Source: Symbiodinium sp. CCMP2592
Taxonomy: Eukaryota > Sar > Dinophyceae > Suessiales > Symbiodiniaceae
Assembly (NCBI GenBank): GCA_905221615.1
Contig: CAJNDT010005867.1
Location: 450,673 to 514,672 of the forward strand
Direction of reading: 5' to 3'
DNA: 64,000 bases
The notes under the pieces were generated by a model. It was not told where the DNA came from. It did no database searches and was given only the letters and a program-made list of their open reading frames with translations. How positions within the stretch are numbered: the stretch's first letter is position 1; every line of letters begins with the position of its first letter. The position numbers were made by a program, and so were the translations under genes. Positions 16,349 to 27,790 of the stretch are shown here, piece by piece.

Positions 16349-19300
16349 TGTGTGTGACAACCCTGTGTCCAAGGGCATTCACTTCACGTTCTGCACTGAT
16401 TTATGTTTTTAATGGACATGCAGAAGGGGCACCAGGGGTGTGTGGCTCGGCCTGGTGCAACGAAGCTCCAGCCACACATCAGGATATGGTCGGGGGACGC
16501 CTTGACCACGTACCTGCACTCTGCTTGTGACGCAGTACATGGACTTTCGCTGTGCATTGGTTATTCTTCGCTTTGCTTATTGCTGCTGTTTTTGGATATG
16601 GCGCGGGCTAAGCCGAGAACCCCACCCAGTCGTTCTCCTGCGGCTGTGGTACCACTTCAGAGACAGTCAGTGCGTGAGTCCATCTTTTTTCCGTCGCCCT
16701 CGGTGTCCTTGCAGGTAGTCAGGCCTTGTTGGGGTTTAGGCAGGCTAGGCGGGGTTACTTCTCGCTGTGCTTCTTCAACGTTCTTGACCATGAGCTGACA
16801 TGTCGAAAGTCTCGGATGTGTGGTCGCGTGAGACCTGGGCATCAGGTGGTTCGTCGCATAAAGAAGCCTCACTTGACATTCCGCGTGTGTTGTACACGCT
16901 TGAACATGGTGTCAGAGTGAGATTATCCATCCGCAACTTGCCAATGAGATTTTCAGGCAGGGGAAGCTACGGAATCTGATGGGAAGCAAAGGCTGATCAC
17001 CCTTGTGTACCTGCGCAAAGGCCAGCCCAAACTACCCCAAAGACGTTGTTGTTTTTACACTTGGCCTCCGGTGAAACTGTACGGTTACTGCAATCAGTCC
17101 TGTTTTGTCTGGTCCTGTCTGTCTTTCGCAGCATCAGTACGTGCCGAGTGTTGTTGGCTTGCCGCGCTGCTGGTGTGTTTGCAGGTCTACTGCGTCAGGC
17201 GGCCGGTGTTGGGTCGGAGCGAAGGAACAAAGCATAGAGGGGACGCAGGAGACGTGACGCTTTCTCGGAGGCCGATGACTTCGATGCTTGAACTGCGAGC
17301 TTCGAGGTCGAAAGCAAGGAGCTCAAAGACGGGTTCGAGCGGAGCTTTGGCGGCGTGATCAACGGCGAGGCCTCTTTCTGGAGCTTGCTGCGAAAGCGGA
17401 GTCGGCGCCGGCAAAGTCCTCGGGAAACGCCCGGAAGGCCAGGCGGGCTCCTGGCCTCAGGCTTTGGGCACGGCATCCCACGGCGTCCTCTGCCAGGTCA
17501 GCTTTCCCGCTGGTGATCATGAGGCGACAGCGCAGCACATCAGAGCGAGAAAGAGAGAGCGCAAGACAGGTAAGAGTTTCAAAGACGCTGTTGGTAGATG
17601 CGGATATGTCTTCGAGACGGAACGGCTGGAAGGGCTTTCCCAACCCCAATATCTTCACGATCATTAGCAATGGCAATGCGATGCTGTACTTCTCTTCCAT
17701 TTGCTCCTGGCAGAGGACATCTGCAGCTCGATGGCCATGCTGTGCAATGGTGAACGTGGCAATGATACAACAACTGTTCTGAATGTGGGTCGATGAGTTT
17801 CTACAACACGCACTTTCCGTAGCAGCCACGGAGCTTGCGCACAATGCGAACGCGGTCAATGGGGCAATATGCATGGTGAAACCTTGCATTTGCGAATCGC
17901 ACGAGCGAAGCACAGCGGCCCGCGCAGAGGGAAAGAGAGGGAGAGAGGCAGGCCGGAGTAGAGCAGAACTAGAAGAACTGCGTGTTTTCTCTTGTCTCCA
18001 GGCATGTGCGAATCCGGACACCCTTGGACTTCCTCGCCGGGCCCTACTTGAGCCGCACCGCTGTGCATCGATACAGCACTCGGCTGAGGATGATGCCGCG
18101 CGCCTCGCCCTGGCCTCAGAGCAGCGACAGCAAAGCCATTGAGTGTGGGTTTGGTCTTGTCAGGACCCGTACCAAGTGCTGAACATCTCCTTCCTCTCCG
18201 GGACGGGGAAACTTTCAGCATGCTTTTCGTCAGATCATTGATTTCAGATTTGTGTCTGCGTGTAAGTACTCGCTCCTGTTTGCGTCCGGGTCTCGCTTGG
18301 AGACACGACCCCGGGCTCTCCCGCGCGGCCCTCTTGAAGGCCGAGTCTCTGCTTAAAGTCGAGAGGCTGAGGCTGAGGCTGCTCAGGCCTGGGCCCACTG
18401 GTCCGGGGCCTGTCTTGGTGCGGTGCTGTGCATCCCCCCACTCCCTTTGCCTCGTTCTGAGAAAGGAATCTGCCGCCGAAGGCCGTGATCATCACAAGAC
18501 AGCTGCCGCAAGCGCACCGCCATCGGCGCATGTTTGGGTCTGGCTCGTCCTCCGTCCTGCCGTAGCCTTTGAAAGAGACTCCGCAAAGTGGGGTCATCGC
18601 CAGGTCTTTCTGAAAAAGTCGGAAGGAGCTGATCCAAAAAATGTGGGGTCATGCTTGCTTTCGCAGTACTTCAGCATGCTGCTTCTCCGGGTGTCTATTT
18701 CCTAGATTGATGCTCAGACATGCTCAGACTCGCGTTCCGACTCGCGTTCCGATGCACGTTGTGCCCGTTCATGCCTTGCCTTCGAGGGACTACTAGGGAG
18801 CTCAAGTTCCGTCTCCACTGGAGCGGCGGGACGAGCGGACTCTGAGTACCAGAGACGGAACTCCTATTCCGATTTCCGGAAGCTTGGGATCTTGATGGGA
18901 CCTGCCCCAGAAATCTCAGGCCACTTGGGGTCTCAGACAGGGTCGAGAGTCGGTGGGTGCCCCCTGCGGCTGGCAGAGACTTCCGACTGAAATGAGAGGC
19001 CGTATGGTCGCCTGTAGACGGGAGGTCCGTCCGCAGCAGAGTAGTGTCAAGCGTGCGTGGAGAGTGTGTCTGATTAGGCTTAGGCTTTCATGTCCTTTTT
19101 TTTCTCTCATGTTCTTTTTTTGGAGCCGCTTCTTGGTTGCTGCTTTGCGGCCTTGCCGCGGTGCCGCGGTGCCGCAGGCGCCGGAGCATCCGCCAAGCTG
19201 AGCACTCAGAGAGGTCCAGGTCCCGCTCGCGTCGCGGGCCGTCTTTTCGACTCGGAGTCTGGAGGTTCCGAGGTTCTCGTCTCCCGCCTCTCCCTGTGAT

Positions 19301-19626
19301 TTCTGCGTCCTGCGTCCGGCTCTGCTCAGTCTTCCTGCAGACGCTGTCAAATGCGACTCTCCAGCATCACGCTGCTAGCTGCTAGGAGCGGAAGACAGAA
19401 ACCATGAAGCTACATTGAGCATCACGCCTCAGGCGGCACCCTTTCTTTGCGCATGACCGCATCTGCAGCTCTCCTCAGCCTCTTTGTTCGTCTCTTTCTA
19501 CTGATACTCGGCTGTCTGGTCGTCGGCCTCTCTGCGTTGCCTCTGCCTCTCTCTCTCTCTCTCTCTCTTTTTCTCTTTCTTCTCTCACTCTCTCTTGGTT
19601 CTCTCTATTTTCTCTACCTGACGCAG
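16349..19626. other. Intron-like/intergenic DNA with possible host exons
   Basis: No complete gene could be assembled. Several pyrimidine-tract/AG acceptors occur. A protein-like open segment at about 17295-17400 (+) reads FEVESKELKDGFERSFGG in the frame of GTCGAAAGC, but a TGA lies close upstream. An 11-bp inverted repeat (AGTTCCGTCTC at 18805-18815, GAGACGGAACT at 18852-18862) can form a hairpin. The C/T-rich run at 19550-19620 forms the polypyrimidine tract of the next acceptor. Confidence 0.4.
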
Positions 19627-19926
19627 TCCCTCCCAGTGCCTGATCTCTCGTTCGTTGAGTCGTATGAGGCCTACGCCCGGCTGTGCAAGCAGCACCATCC
19701 AGACTTGAACGGAGGGTGCCGACCCCGGTGCAGTGTCACCAAACTCGCAATGCCGACGCGTCCGAGGCAAGAAAGCCTCGTCGGCCGCTCAGACATCCGG
19801 CGGCCGCCGGCCCTTCTGTCAGCATCCCAACATCATGAAACTAAGGACTGGATGATGATTCGACGCGCCTACCGGATCCTCACAGATCCCGAAGAACGGA
19901 TCGCCTATGACTCCGCCGCAAGCTGA
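19627..19926 (+). CDS. C-terminal J-domain of a DnaJ-like protein (exons)
   Basis: After a long CT tract and a GCAG acceptor (exon start 19627), the frame encodes J-domain helix II with the HPD motif (YARLCKQHHPDLNGG) and, after an insertion, helices III/IV (DWMMIRRAYRILTDPEER), then a stop. Removing a GC-AG intron at 19718-19822 (105 nt, frame-preserving) joins the two halves at the normal J-domain length. Unspliced, the loop would be ~35 residues too long. J-domains stimulate Hsp70 ATPase through HPD. The J-domain lies at the extreme C-terminus and upstream exons were not identified, so the rest of the protein is unknown. Confidence 0.75.
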   Translation, partial: SLPVPDLSFVESYEAYARLCKQHHPDLNGGCRPRCSVTKLAMPTRPRQESLVGRSDIRRPPALLSASQHHETKDWMMIRRAYRILTDPEERIAYDSAAS

Positions 19927-20112
19927 GCATGCAGTGAAAAGGGATCCGTATGGACATCGTCGCAAGGCCATTTGAAGGAAGCACATTGAAGACACATCGC
20001 GAGTAGATAGAGTACTACTGTAGATTCTAGTTACTGAAACAGCTCTCCATTTCCTTCGCCAAACTCTGGCTCGTTCACCGTTTGCTTGGGTGCAGAGCGC
20101 GACTTTGATAGA
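19927..20112. other. Downstream flank of J-domain gene
   Basis: Short AT-richer stretch with no gene-like feature; probably 3' untranslated and intergenic DNA. Confidence 0.4.
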
Positions 20113-20116
20113 GAGT

Positions 20117-20176
<60 letters not shown>

Positions 20177-20181
20177 GAGAG
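20113..20181 (+). repeat. (GA)n microsatellite
   Basis: About 70 bases of nearly pure GA repeat with one GC interruption, directly before the spliced-leader relic. The RERERE-type frames over it are artefacts of the repeat. Confidence 0.95.
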
Positions 20182-20182
20182 C

Positions 20183-20196
20183 AGCCATTTTGGCTC
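20183..20196 (+). other. Relic of dinoflagellate spliced leader (DinoSL)
   Basis: AGCCATTTTGGCTC matches positions 5-18 of the conserved 22-nt dinoflagellate spliced leader exactly, and the next bases (CAG against AAG) differ by one. Leader sequence in genomic DNA is known in dinoflagellates as the mark of trans-spliced mRNAs that were reverse-transcribed and reinserted. No recognisable retrogene follows on the + strand, so the inserted message is decayed or non-coding. Confidence 0.75.
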
Positions 20197-20199
20197 CAG

Positions 20200-21171
20200 T
20201 GCTGCACCCTTTGCTCGGGGGCCTGTGACGCCCTCTTGTATCGGGGCGGGAGCCGGGGGGTTAACCTGGACTGTTACTCCAGGTGAGCCTCGGTTAACCC
20301 AGTGCTTGAGTGTTCCGTCCGCAGCCTGGCCCCTGTGTCCTTTTCGCGCCACCTGACCCCTGACCGCGGTTCTCCTCGGGGAGTGGCCCGCCAGTAGGGG
20401 GGACATACAACCTCACTGTGGAACTCGAGGGCATCTTCCTGGCAACGTGGAGGGGGGGATGGCAAGCAACGAATGCCGCTGTGTCGACAAGCAGGGGAAT
20501 ATGTATCCCAGGCTTTCGGAAAGCACATGTCCGAACGGACCCAGTTTGCAGACTGCATGGGATAAAGGAGAACATGACGGTCTCACAGTCTTGCAGCGAC
20601 GCCAAGGAAGAGGAGGAGGAGGAGGAGGAGGAGGGGAGGAGTAGGAGGAGGTGCACGCAGCCGACTCTGCGCAAAGCATGTTTTCCAAACACTGCCGCCG
20701 CAAACTCGAGGCAGTCACTACCAACCGCTACAACTCAGTGCAAAAACATCGCCACACTGCGATGTCTACTCCGATCGCTGCCGTAAATTCAGTGCTCTGT
20801 TACCAATCAGATTCAACCCAAAAGAGGAATAATTCAACCAGCAGTCTTACTTCGCGCAAGGGGGACTTCCGCCCTGTACTAGTGACTGCACCGTGTGGTT
20901 GTTTTGTGCTTTTTCTGTTCGAAAATGGGGAGAAACCAGGCCTGATTCACTAACCCCCGTGGCAATGCACTTTACTCCATAATGTACTGGGCTCAGCTGT
21001 TGCTTGCGGGTCCTTGCAGGGGGTAAGATGATCAGTCCGTAGGATCTACTGGGGGAATGCGTCTGTCGAGGGGCTTAGGACTTGCCATAGAGGGCGCGGA
21101 GATGAGGCCGGGATGCGCGCTAAAGTTCAGGGTTGGGGAGTTTTCCGACAGACGCACTCTACCAGCTTCAC
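20200..21171. other. No recognisable gene; GGA repeat and small inverted repeat
   Basis: Contains a (GGA)n run at about 20606-20650 and an 11-bp inverted repeat (TGCGTCTGTCG at 21058-21068, CGACAGACGCA at 21146-21156) just outside the truncated end of copia element B. A 100-codon open frame at 20651-20953 has no recognisable feature. Confidence 0.5.
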
Positions 21172-21912
21172 CTACCAAGGGACGCAAACCTTGGGAATCT
21201 TCATCTTCCTGCTGATAGGCAATTTTGCATTAATCCACTCACCAAACATGCACAATGATCCGCCGCATTCACGCGACCACCTTCGGCTATAGGCAGCCTT
21301 GCCGTCAGATCCAATCAGGTAACGATTGATCAACCGTTGAGCATGTTTCCCGCACCAAGTGAACATTGGAGATTCAGATGTCAACTTCAAGCCAGTCGAC
21401 TCTTGCACTTGCACCAACAGAGTTCGCAGTTGACCATACAAAGTCCGTCGCGCATTGCAGACACTTCCGTGACTTTGGGAGTGTCCAGTCGGTGCTGCAC
21501 GCGTCGACAATCCTCCGATAGTTCGGCACAGGTCCTTGGCAATCGCCTTCAGTGAATTCTCCTTGTCATATTGAACAATCCCGAAGGTCCTACCAATCTC
21601 AAACACAAAACGATGCAGTTCAGCTACGGCGTATTTCTCAATGCTGCCTTTCGCAAGCAACACAATCGCCATTGCATAGCCAGTCTGCACATCGGTTGCA
21701 TTCAAGATCGTCCGCTTCGGAAGGTCATTCTCCGTAGGCAGAAAGGAGAAGTCAATCTGACTCACCGGTTGTCGGTCATTCTTCTTCACTGCGGGACTCT
21801 GTCGTCGTCCCTTCGATTTGACACAGTGCTCGCACCAGTCACGATAAGGGAGGTGGGTCAGCTCACGCAGTCTTCTGTCACTCTCCGATGATTCACCTGG
21901 AATCTTCAACAT
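21172..21912 (-). pseudogene. Copia integrase N-terminal and core fragment (element B)
   Basis: Begins with an HHCC-like gag-pre-integrase segment (HLPYRDWCEHCVKSKGRR), then the integrase core with first Asp in QIDFSFLP and the second-Asp region as VQYDKENSLK. Later core sequence is degenerate. The reading frame runs out at 21172 and no reverse transcriptase follows, so the element was truncated or deleted here. Confidence 0.8.
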
Positions 21913-22185
21913 TTATGGCTTCAAGGCACTCTTGTCGTCTGCTCGGCAGTCTCGCCAGCAGTAGGCCGATCAAGAGGAACAAACAATGAGACCACTCGGG
22001 TCCTCGCATTTCTTGACAGTCTCGATGTCTGCCCAGTCGTTTTGATGGCCAGTGTCAATCTGCGACGGATCACTCGAATCGAAAAACATTGTACAGGTGA
22101 AGGAGCATCATCTGGGTGGCAGTAACAATCTCTCCACTCATGATGCATTCGTCGTATCCAATGACGAGGAAGCAGTATCCACCGG

Positions 22186-22758
22186 TCAGCAGTCCAGGGT
22201 GCTGCAGTCTCTGGATCCTTGCAACAACAACTCCTTCATTCTGCTGCAATGTTGCGGCAGTGACCGAAGGGCATTCTCCAACTCATGCTCCTCAACATTC
22301 CGACTCAGTCTCATTTGACGATCAAGCACTTCTGGCTCAACATCGGCCTTTCCAACGACCTCAGTCGGGTTATCGGACTTGCGGAATTCAGCAATTTCGT
22401 CATTCACAGCCTCAGACTTGTCACGTCCGATCAGTGGATCATATGGACGCGGTGCAGTCTTCTGCGCATGTCTCAGTTGTGGCTTGTGCTTCAAGCCGAA
22501 TTCCACTCGTCCTCGTCATTCCTTGGGGTCTTTCGGTCTCGTGTTCTTCATTGCCAGGAAATTCTCATCCCTGACAGTGACAGACGAGCCGTCCTTGTAC
22601 TGCTTGTACGTCACTCGTTCACCAGTCAGTCTTGACCATTGACCAGTGATGGGCACTCGCGACTTGTTTGCCGGTTTGATTCTTGGATCCAACATTTCGT
22701 TATGCCACACTCGAACATGCCGAATCAATTCCAATTCAGACTCATTCACTTCCCACAT
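22186..22758 (-). pseudogene. Copia protease-integrase spacer (element B)
   Basis: Two stretches in the same frame (22516-22758 and 22186-22506) separated by one stop. They are charged and rich in Glu/Arg (LELIRHVRVWHNEMLDPRIK, ARPYDPLIG-like). This matches the variable region between protease and integrase in long copia polyproteins. No catalytic motif. Confidence 0.5.
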
Positions 22759-23380
22759 GTCCGAGAGCGGTAGCCTTCTTTGGCCTTCATTCCTTGAGCA
22801 GCTGCAATCAGCGCTCCAATCTGGAACAAGTGGTCAGTCGAGCCGTCGTGCGTATCCGACACTCCACGCAACTTAACGGATCCAAGCTCATGCTCAGTCC
22901 CAGAAGTGGTTGGAAGACAACTCGCTGCCATCCTTGCCGCATCTGCCAAGGCATAGGGTATGACAGTCGGTGTCATATACACCAGTGTAGCTTGACGCGC
23001 AATCAGCACAGTGGTGTTGCCAGTTGGATCAATCAAGGCCAGGTAGTCCTTGGCCATTACCGTCCAGAAATCTTGCAACAACAGTCGGGAGACACTCAGC
23101 AACGGGAACGGTGTCCCAGTGCACACGTAACACTGCACGCTCAACGAGTGACCGTTGCCACAATCAAGCTGCACAATCTTACGACCCTGAACATCCAATG
23201 TCTTTCCAGACAAGCTCCACAGTGAGGGGGCATTCTCATTCAACGGTAACACCGGGTAGTCTGGAGCAAGCCATTCCGGACAGCAGTTCGCGCAAGCTCC
23301 ACTGTCGAGCAGTATTCAAGACTTGCCTGCCTGCATGTGAAACTCGACCAGTCTGTCTTCACAACTCAGGTGATCAGTCT
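22746..23380 (-). pseudogene. Copia aspartic protease (element B)
   Basis: The active-site triplet DSGA is encoded at 23295-23306 (ILLDSGAC). The frame continues for ~185 residues with typical protease/spacer sequence (LPLLSVSRLLLQDF). An in-frame TGA at 23316-23318 interrupts the strand just before the active site, where a Trp codon would fit. Confidence 0.75.
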
Positions 23381-23419
23381 CAGACACATGTCGGCTAGGC
23401 ACCGGAGGCACTCCAGCAC

Positions 23420-24673
23420 TCACAGCATGCAAGCTCCAAGGAACAGGTTCGTCATTAGTCCAGGTCTCGCGCCCCGAACAGTCCTGGATGAGCTTGCTGC
23501 AATCTGATCCTGAGCCTCGACAGTCACAGCCGCAACATTCTGTGATGGCTCACTCTTGGTGGGATCCTGCGGGACATTCGCAGTGCCTTGCGAATCTGAA
23601 GATGCACTAGCGCTCGGCTGCTCTGCACTCCAGCGGTCCTGAGAACCCCAAGACCAGTCATCGGACCAGTAACTCCAGTCATCTTCGGACCAAGACCAGT
23701 CACCAAACCAATCATCGAGAGAACCAATCCATTCCTGACTCCAGTCATTCATCACCATACCATCAGCATCATGGTTCCATTCCTCTTGATTTCCTTCCTG
23801 CTGTCCGTCTTCCTCAGTCAAAGCTGACATTCGTCTTTTACCTTTTAGGCATTCCTTGCTCCAGTGGCCTGGATCTCCACACAGAAAACATCCTTGTCCT
23901 TTTGCTTGTCCTTTCATTCCTTTTCCTTTCTTTCCTTTGTATCCTTTGCTCTTTCCTTTGCCCTTTCCTTTGTACATTCCTTTTCCTTTGAACCCTTTCC
24001 CGTGGCCTTTGTACATTTTCTTTTTCCTTTTCCTTTGTATCCTTTCCTTCCGTTCAGTGCTCCAATATCCATATCGACCGGACCGTCATTCCTGCTTGGC
24101 AAACGTCATCAGCAAATCACTGTCCAGGGGCACTCAAGTCGTCTTCTCATGTCTGTTCTTCAATATGACGAAATCACTCAAGTCACTCTCAAGATGATCA
24201 CTCCGCAATCGAAAGGCAATGATCTCATTCAAGACATTCGTTGCACGAGCTCTGCTAGGCAGTGAGAACTGGTTGAACAGTCGACGCCAAATCTCAAAGC
24301 CATTCTCCGAGTCTTCACCCCTGACACTCGCTCTCGCAGCTCCATCAGTGATCTGTGCCAACATGTATGCCAGTTGTTTAGCAAACAGTGACAATTGACA
24401 ATTCTGTGTTCGTGTATGTTGTACATCGTAGGCCTCACACCGTCCATCAGTGACGATCTTTTGTGCGTTTGACTCAATCTCATCCATCAACATCTTGGCC
24501 AGTGATTTGTACAGTCCTGTCCAATTCACCGTGGTAAATCGGTGGAGGGAACAGTTTGATTTCACCACCAATTCCTCTATCTCCGTTTCATTCTTTCTCA
24601 CTCCTTCCCTATTCCCTGGTTCCAGAGCCGAAGCTCCGCTACCATGCAAAATTCCACTATACAATCTCAACAC
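23420..24673 (-). pseudogene. Copia gag with CCHC knuckle (element B)
   Basis: The upstream part (24673-24134) resembles copia Gag of the UBN2/retrotransposon-gag type (GFEIWRRLFNQFSLPSRAR, LESDLSDFV). After a stop and frame changes a Lys/Gly-rich repeat region (repeats of KGKGK) leads into one zinc knuckle, CFLCGDPGHWSKEC (C-x2-C-x4-H-x4-C), then an acidic Trp-rich tail. Gag would coat element RNA. This copy is interrupted and not functional. Confidence 0.8.
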
Positions 24674-25420
24674 TTACGAGCAACCAATCGAGATCAATCA
24701 CTTTCCACAGTCACACAACACTTTTAATTCTTTTGTGCAACCAAGCAGTCGTCCAGTCTTGAGCCAATGCCATTCGGCACCGTTGCATTCACAAATGCAT
24801 CGTGAACGTTAGGGGTGCGTTGGGCTCGTGTCATTCAACAGAGGGAGAGAGGGAGAGGGAGAAAGGGAGAGAGGGAGAGAGGGAGAGGCAGTTTCACACT
24901 CCTCCAAAGCCCCATCCAGCAAAGGGAGGGGGCCCCGGTGGACGGGCGGCTTTGCAGAACCTTATGCCCTGAATAAGAAGAAGGGAGAGAGGGAGAGAGG
25001 GAGACAGAGAGAGATAGAGCGGAAAAGAAAGGGAGAGAGGCCAATCCGCGTTTTGTAGTGAGCTTGCCAAACAGGGGGAACCGTCAACAATATACTACTC
25101 TATACTCCGCTTGCTCATGGTGATCTGGTGCTCAAAGAAGGTGTAGTACCCCTGGTAAGTGATTGCCTTTCGGACTGTGAAGCATTGTACTCGCACATAG
25201 TATACTCTATTCTGCAAAACAGGGGGTGCGCAGTCGTCCTTTCACACTCCTCCAAAGCCACCAACAAATATCTGGGGGGCCTCTGCGGCCGGGGGGCTTC
25301 GAACACCCCTCATGCCCAGGGGATCATGGGAGAGAGGGAGAGGGGCAACACAGAGCAAGAATCAACAGAAGAAGAGAAGGCAACTCCCCCAGTCTATTGC
25401 GGGCTGCGGCTCGAAGTGCG
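24674..25420. repeat. GGGAGA repeats with duplicated flank
   Basis: GA/GGGAGA-rich runs at 24840-24890, 24980-25040 and 25328-25345. The sequence TCACACTCCTCCAAAGCC occurs twice, near 24894 and 25242, each next to GC-rich DNA and a GGGAGA run, which suggests an old segmental duplication. No gene. Confidence 0.6.
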
Positions 25421-27023
25421 GCGCTAAAAGGCACGGATCACCCGCAATGCTCTGAGCGCGACGGAGGCAGGGTCGGGCCAGAGGCTGCCATTCCGTCGCT
25501 TGTCACGTCGTCTTTCCTTTTGCCCTCCGCCCTTTGGCTTGTTCGTGCAGGGTGTGGTGGCCTTCTCCGTGGCAGCGGCGCAGCAGCTGGGCTCTGTCGT
25601 CTCGGACGTGGCCCAGGCGCCAAATGTCGCCGTTCACCCTGACACTTTCTGCAAGTTCGAAGGCGGCCGGAAGCTTCACCAGCAAGCTGATGGGCCTTGG
25701 CGTCTTCCTCGCTCAGGAGTCTCAGGCCGGGGTCAAGCTAAGGAGTGCAGGGAAGAATTTCCGGGCTCTGCTCAGGTTTGGGCCGAGAGGGGCTCGGGCC
25801 TCGGTGCTCCGGTGCTCCGGCGCTCCGGCACTGAGTCTCGAAGCTTTTCAGCTCAGGAAGCCAGGGCCTGGAAACCTTGAAGGCCAGGGCGGCCAGGGCT
25901 TCAAGCCGAAAAAAGGGGTGAGTTTGGAGCGTCTCAGGCCTTCGTCGATGATGGCGGAGGCCGCCGCGGCTGTGGCGGCAGCAGTGGTGGCGTAGGGTCG
26001 TCACGTCGTCTAATCGTGTAGCTACGGTCTCGAAGGCGAAGGCGAAGAGAAGAGCGTGAAGGACTTCAAGCAGGCGAGGGGAACGTTTGAAGCCGCGACC
26101 GGGCTGGGCTGTGTGTTCCTGTGCAGTGTGTCTATACTGCTGTCCCAGGCGTGGGCCGAGAAGCGTGCGGCTGCCTAGAGTTTAGCGAACTGTGTCATGC
26201 TTCCGGCCGTTGAAGTGGCGACTGTGTACGCCTTGGTCCTTCTGAGGTGCCCTGGCCACCAAGAGCTTGGAGGAGCTGAGACAGGCCGGCATCTGTGAAA
26301 GGAAGGGGAGGGAGGGCGGGGCGCGATTCAATGCAGCACGATGCCTGCGCTATGCTTTGTGCATAGACGGTGCTTCTGTGCCAGGCCAGGAAGGACCTCG
26401 AGGAGGCCTTGGCGAAGGAGCGTGAGGAGCAGGAGCTCGAGGACTCGGAGAACTGAGGCCGAGGGCCGCACTCTCCGCTCTGCGCTGAAGAGAGCGCATC
26501 TCACCGAGCCAGCCGAGCCGAGCCGCGAGCGCACGCGGTGCGGCTTCGGTGGCAGCAATTTTTCAGCGCCGTTACGGCGCTCCACCGGTCAGAAACAGGG
26601 AGCAAGAAAACGGGGAAGCCTGGAAGCCTTCTCGAAGCTTCGCATTCAGTTTCTGCCTGCAGCCTGCATGCTCCGCCCTGTGGAATTCCTTCTTCGACTC
26701 TCAACTTAGAGTTGGAGTCTACGCAGAGCTCAGCTTCCTGCGGCATGACATCCCTCCGCGTCGAAACGCGAGCGCACGCCGCGAGCGGAGCGGAGTGGCG
26801 AGCACGCACCATCCCACCAAAGTGCCCGCGGGCAACTGGAACTGAGCCTTCCTTGACTATTGTAGCCGTACTGCCGTACTGCCGTACTGGCAGTGGCGAT
26901 CGGAAAGGCAGCTGACTATGCTATGGCGAATGCAAATTGAATCTTGCACATCAGCCGGAAAGGTTGCGCTTCAGCGGAAGCGACTAAAGAGTTCCAGTGG
27001 TACATGTCAAACGCAAACCTTCT
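25421..27023 (+). other. Intron/exon-like host DNA, gene not identified
   Basis: Acceptor-like GTGCAG|G at about 25550 precedes an open stretch GVVAFSVAAAQQLGSVVSDV on the + strand. Near 26380, CTTCTGTGCCAG|G precedes a short terminal-exon candidate, ARKDLEEALAKEREEQELED followed by SEN and a stop at 26453-26455. These look like small exons of a coiled-coil host gene but could not be joined with confidence. Confidence 0.35.
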
Positions 27024-27312
27024 TGTGATTTGTCACGTACATGTGAACATGTGCTTCTGTGTCCTGGTTAGGGTTCACGCCAACTTTGTCTCACTTACGC
27101 AGCTTGACAGCTCAAGACCGACCTTGCATCAGGTCCAGCAAAAGGTCCGCTAGCGCCTGGGGGTTCTAGTGTTGCCTTTCCGCTGAGCGTCAAACTAACG
27201 GCATTAATCTCTGATCGTTCTTGCTCTGCTTGCTTGCTTGCTTGCTACGATCTACGATTGGTTGCCCCGAGCTTTGTGACCGAGAGTTAAGTGGATTCCT
27301 TTGCTTTTCACA
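27024..27312 (+). repeat. Solo copy of the ~0.3-kb repeat ending in a splice-acceptor-like tract
   Basis: Nearly identical to 35737-36023 and clearly related to 35242-35525. It ends TTTGCTTTTCACAG, a good 3' splice site. The gag-like frame of the next element is open directly after it. Confidence 0.85.
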
Positions 27313-27313
27313 G

Positions 27314-27790
27314 GTTGAGGCTAGCGGAAGTCTCGCTCCCCCGTGGACCCTGGTGCTATCCTACGAGAACGCTATCCGGAAGCAGGCCTACAAGCAGATG
27401 GTCCTCAAGGGGATAGCCTTCGCGGACGCGCTAGTCCAGTCCTGGAAGGACGCGGCTACCAAGGAGCGGCACTTCACGACTCCGTTGTCCCTCTGTGCTA
27501 AGAGGCCGCAGCCCTGGAACTGGGATAGCACCAGCGCCCAGCCGGCTAAGCCCAAGAAGGGCAAGGGCAGAGGCAAGGGCAAGGACGGCAAGGATAGCAA
27601 CAAGAAGGCTAAGACCGGCACCTTCCATCGCACCGAGGATGATAAGCCGATTTGTTTTCGGTTTAATTTGAAAGGTGGCTGCAAGAAGGGGGATAAGTGC
27701 CACTTCGTGCATGTCTGCACGAAGTGTCGGGGACCGCATTCGGCTATCAACTGCCCCGGCGCGGCTACGCCGTCGACAGCGGCTAACTGA
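27314..27790 (+). CDS. CCCH/CCHC zinc-finger gag-like ORF
   Basis: In-frame from 27314, right after a CACAG acceptor. An ATG at 27221 is also in frame but lies in the upstream repeat. Residues follow a helical N-terminus (AIRKQAYKQMVLKGIAFADA), a Lys/Gly-rich linker, a C-x8-C-x5-C-x3-H finger (CFRFNLKGGCKKGDKCHFVH) and a C-x2-C-x3-H-x4-C knuckle (CTKCRGPHSAINC). Both bind RNA or single-stranded nucleic acid in known families, so a Gag role is likely. It ends at TGA 27788-27790, after which the same frame stays open into the pol ORF. Confidence 0.7.
   Translation, partial: VEASGSLAPPWTLVLSYENAIRKQAYKQMVLKGIAFADALVQSWKDAATKERHFTTPLSLCAKRPQPWNWDSTSAQPAKPKKGKGRGKGKDGKDSNKKAKTGTFHRTEDDKPICFRFNLKGGCKKGDKCHFVHVCTKCRGPHSAINCPGAATPSTAAN

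Larger units (their letters stand above)
21172..24673 (-). mobile_element. Ty1/copia element B, 3'-truncated and decayed
   Basis: Read on the - strand the order is gag, zinc knuckle, protease, spacer, integrase. The element stops inside integrase near 21172, so reverse transcriptase and RNase H are absent. Frame changes occur near 24130-24020, 23420-23380 and 22750-21910, plus an in-frame TGA right before the protease active site (23316-23318). No LTRs were found. Confidence 0.8.

Noticed and set aside
26322-26600. bZIP/coiled-coil protein start near the 26.4 kb exon
   Set aside because: Only ~23 residues of charged helix before a stop; too short to assign.
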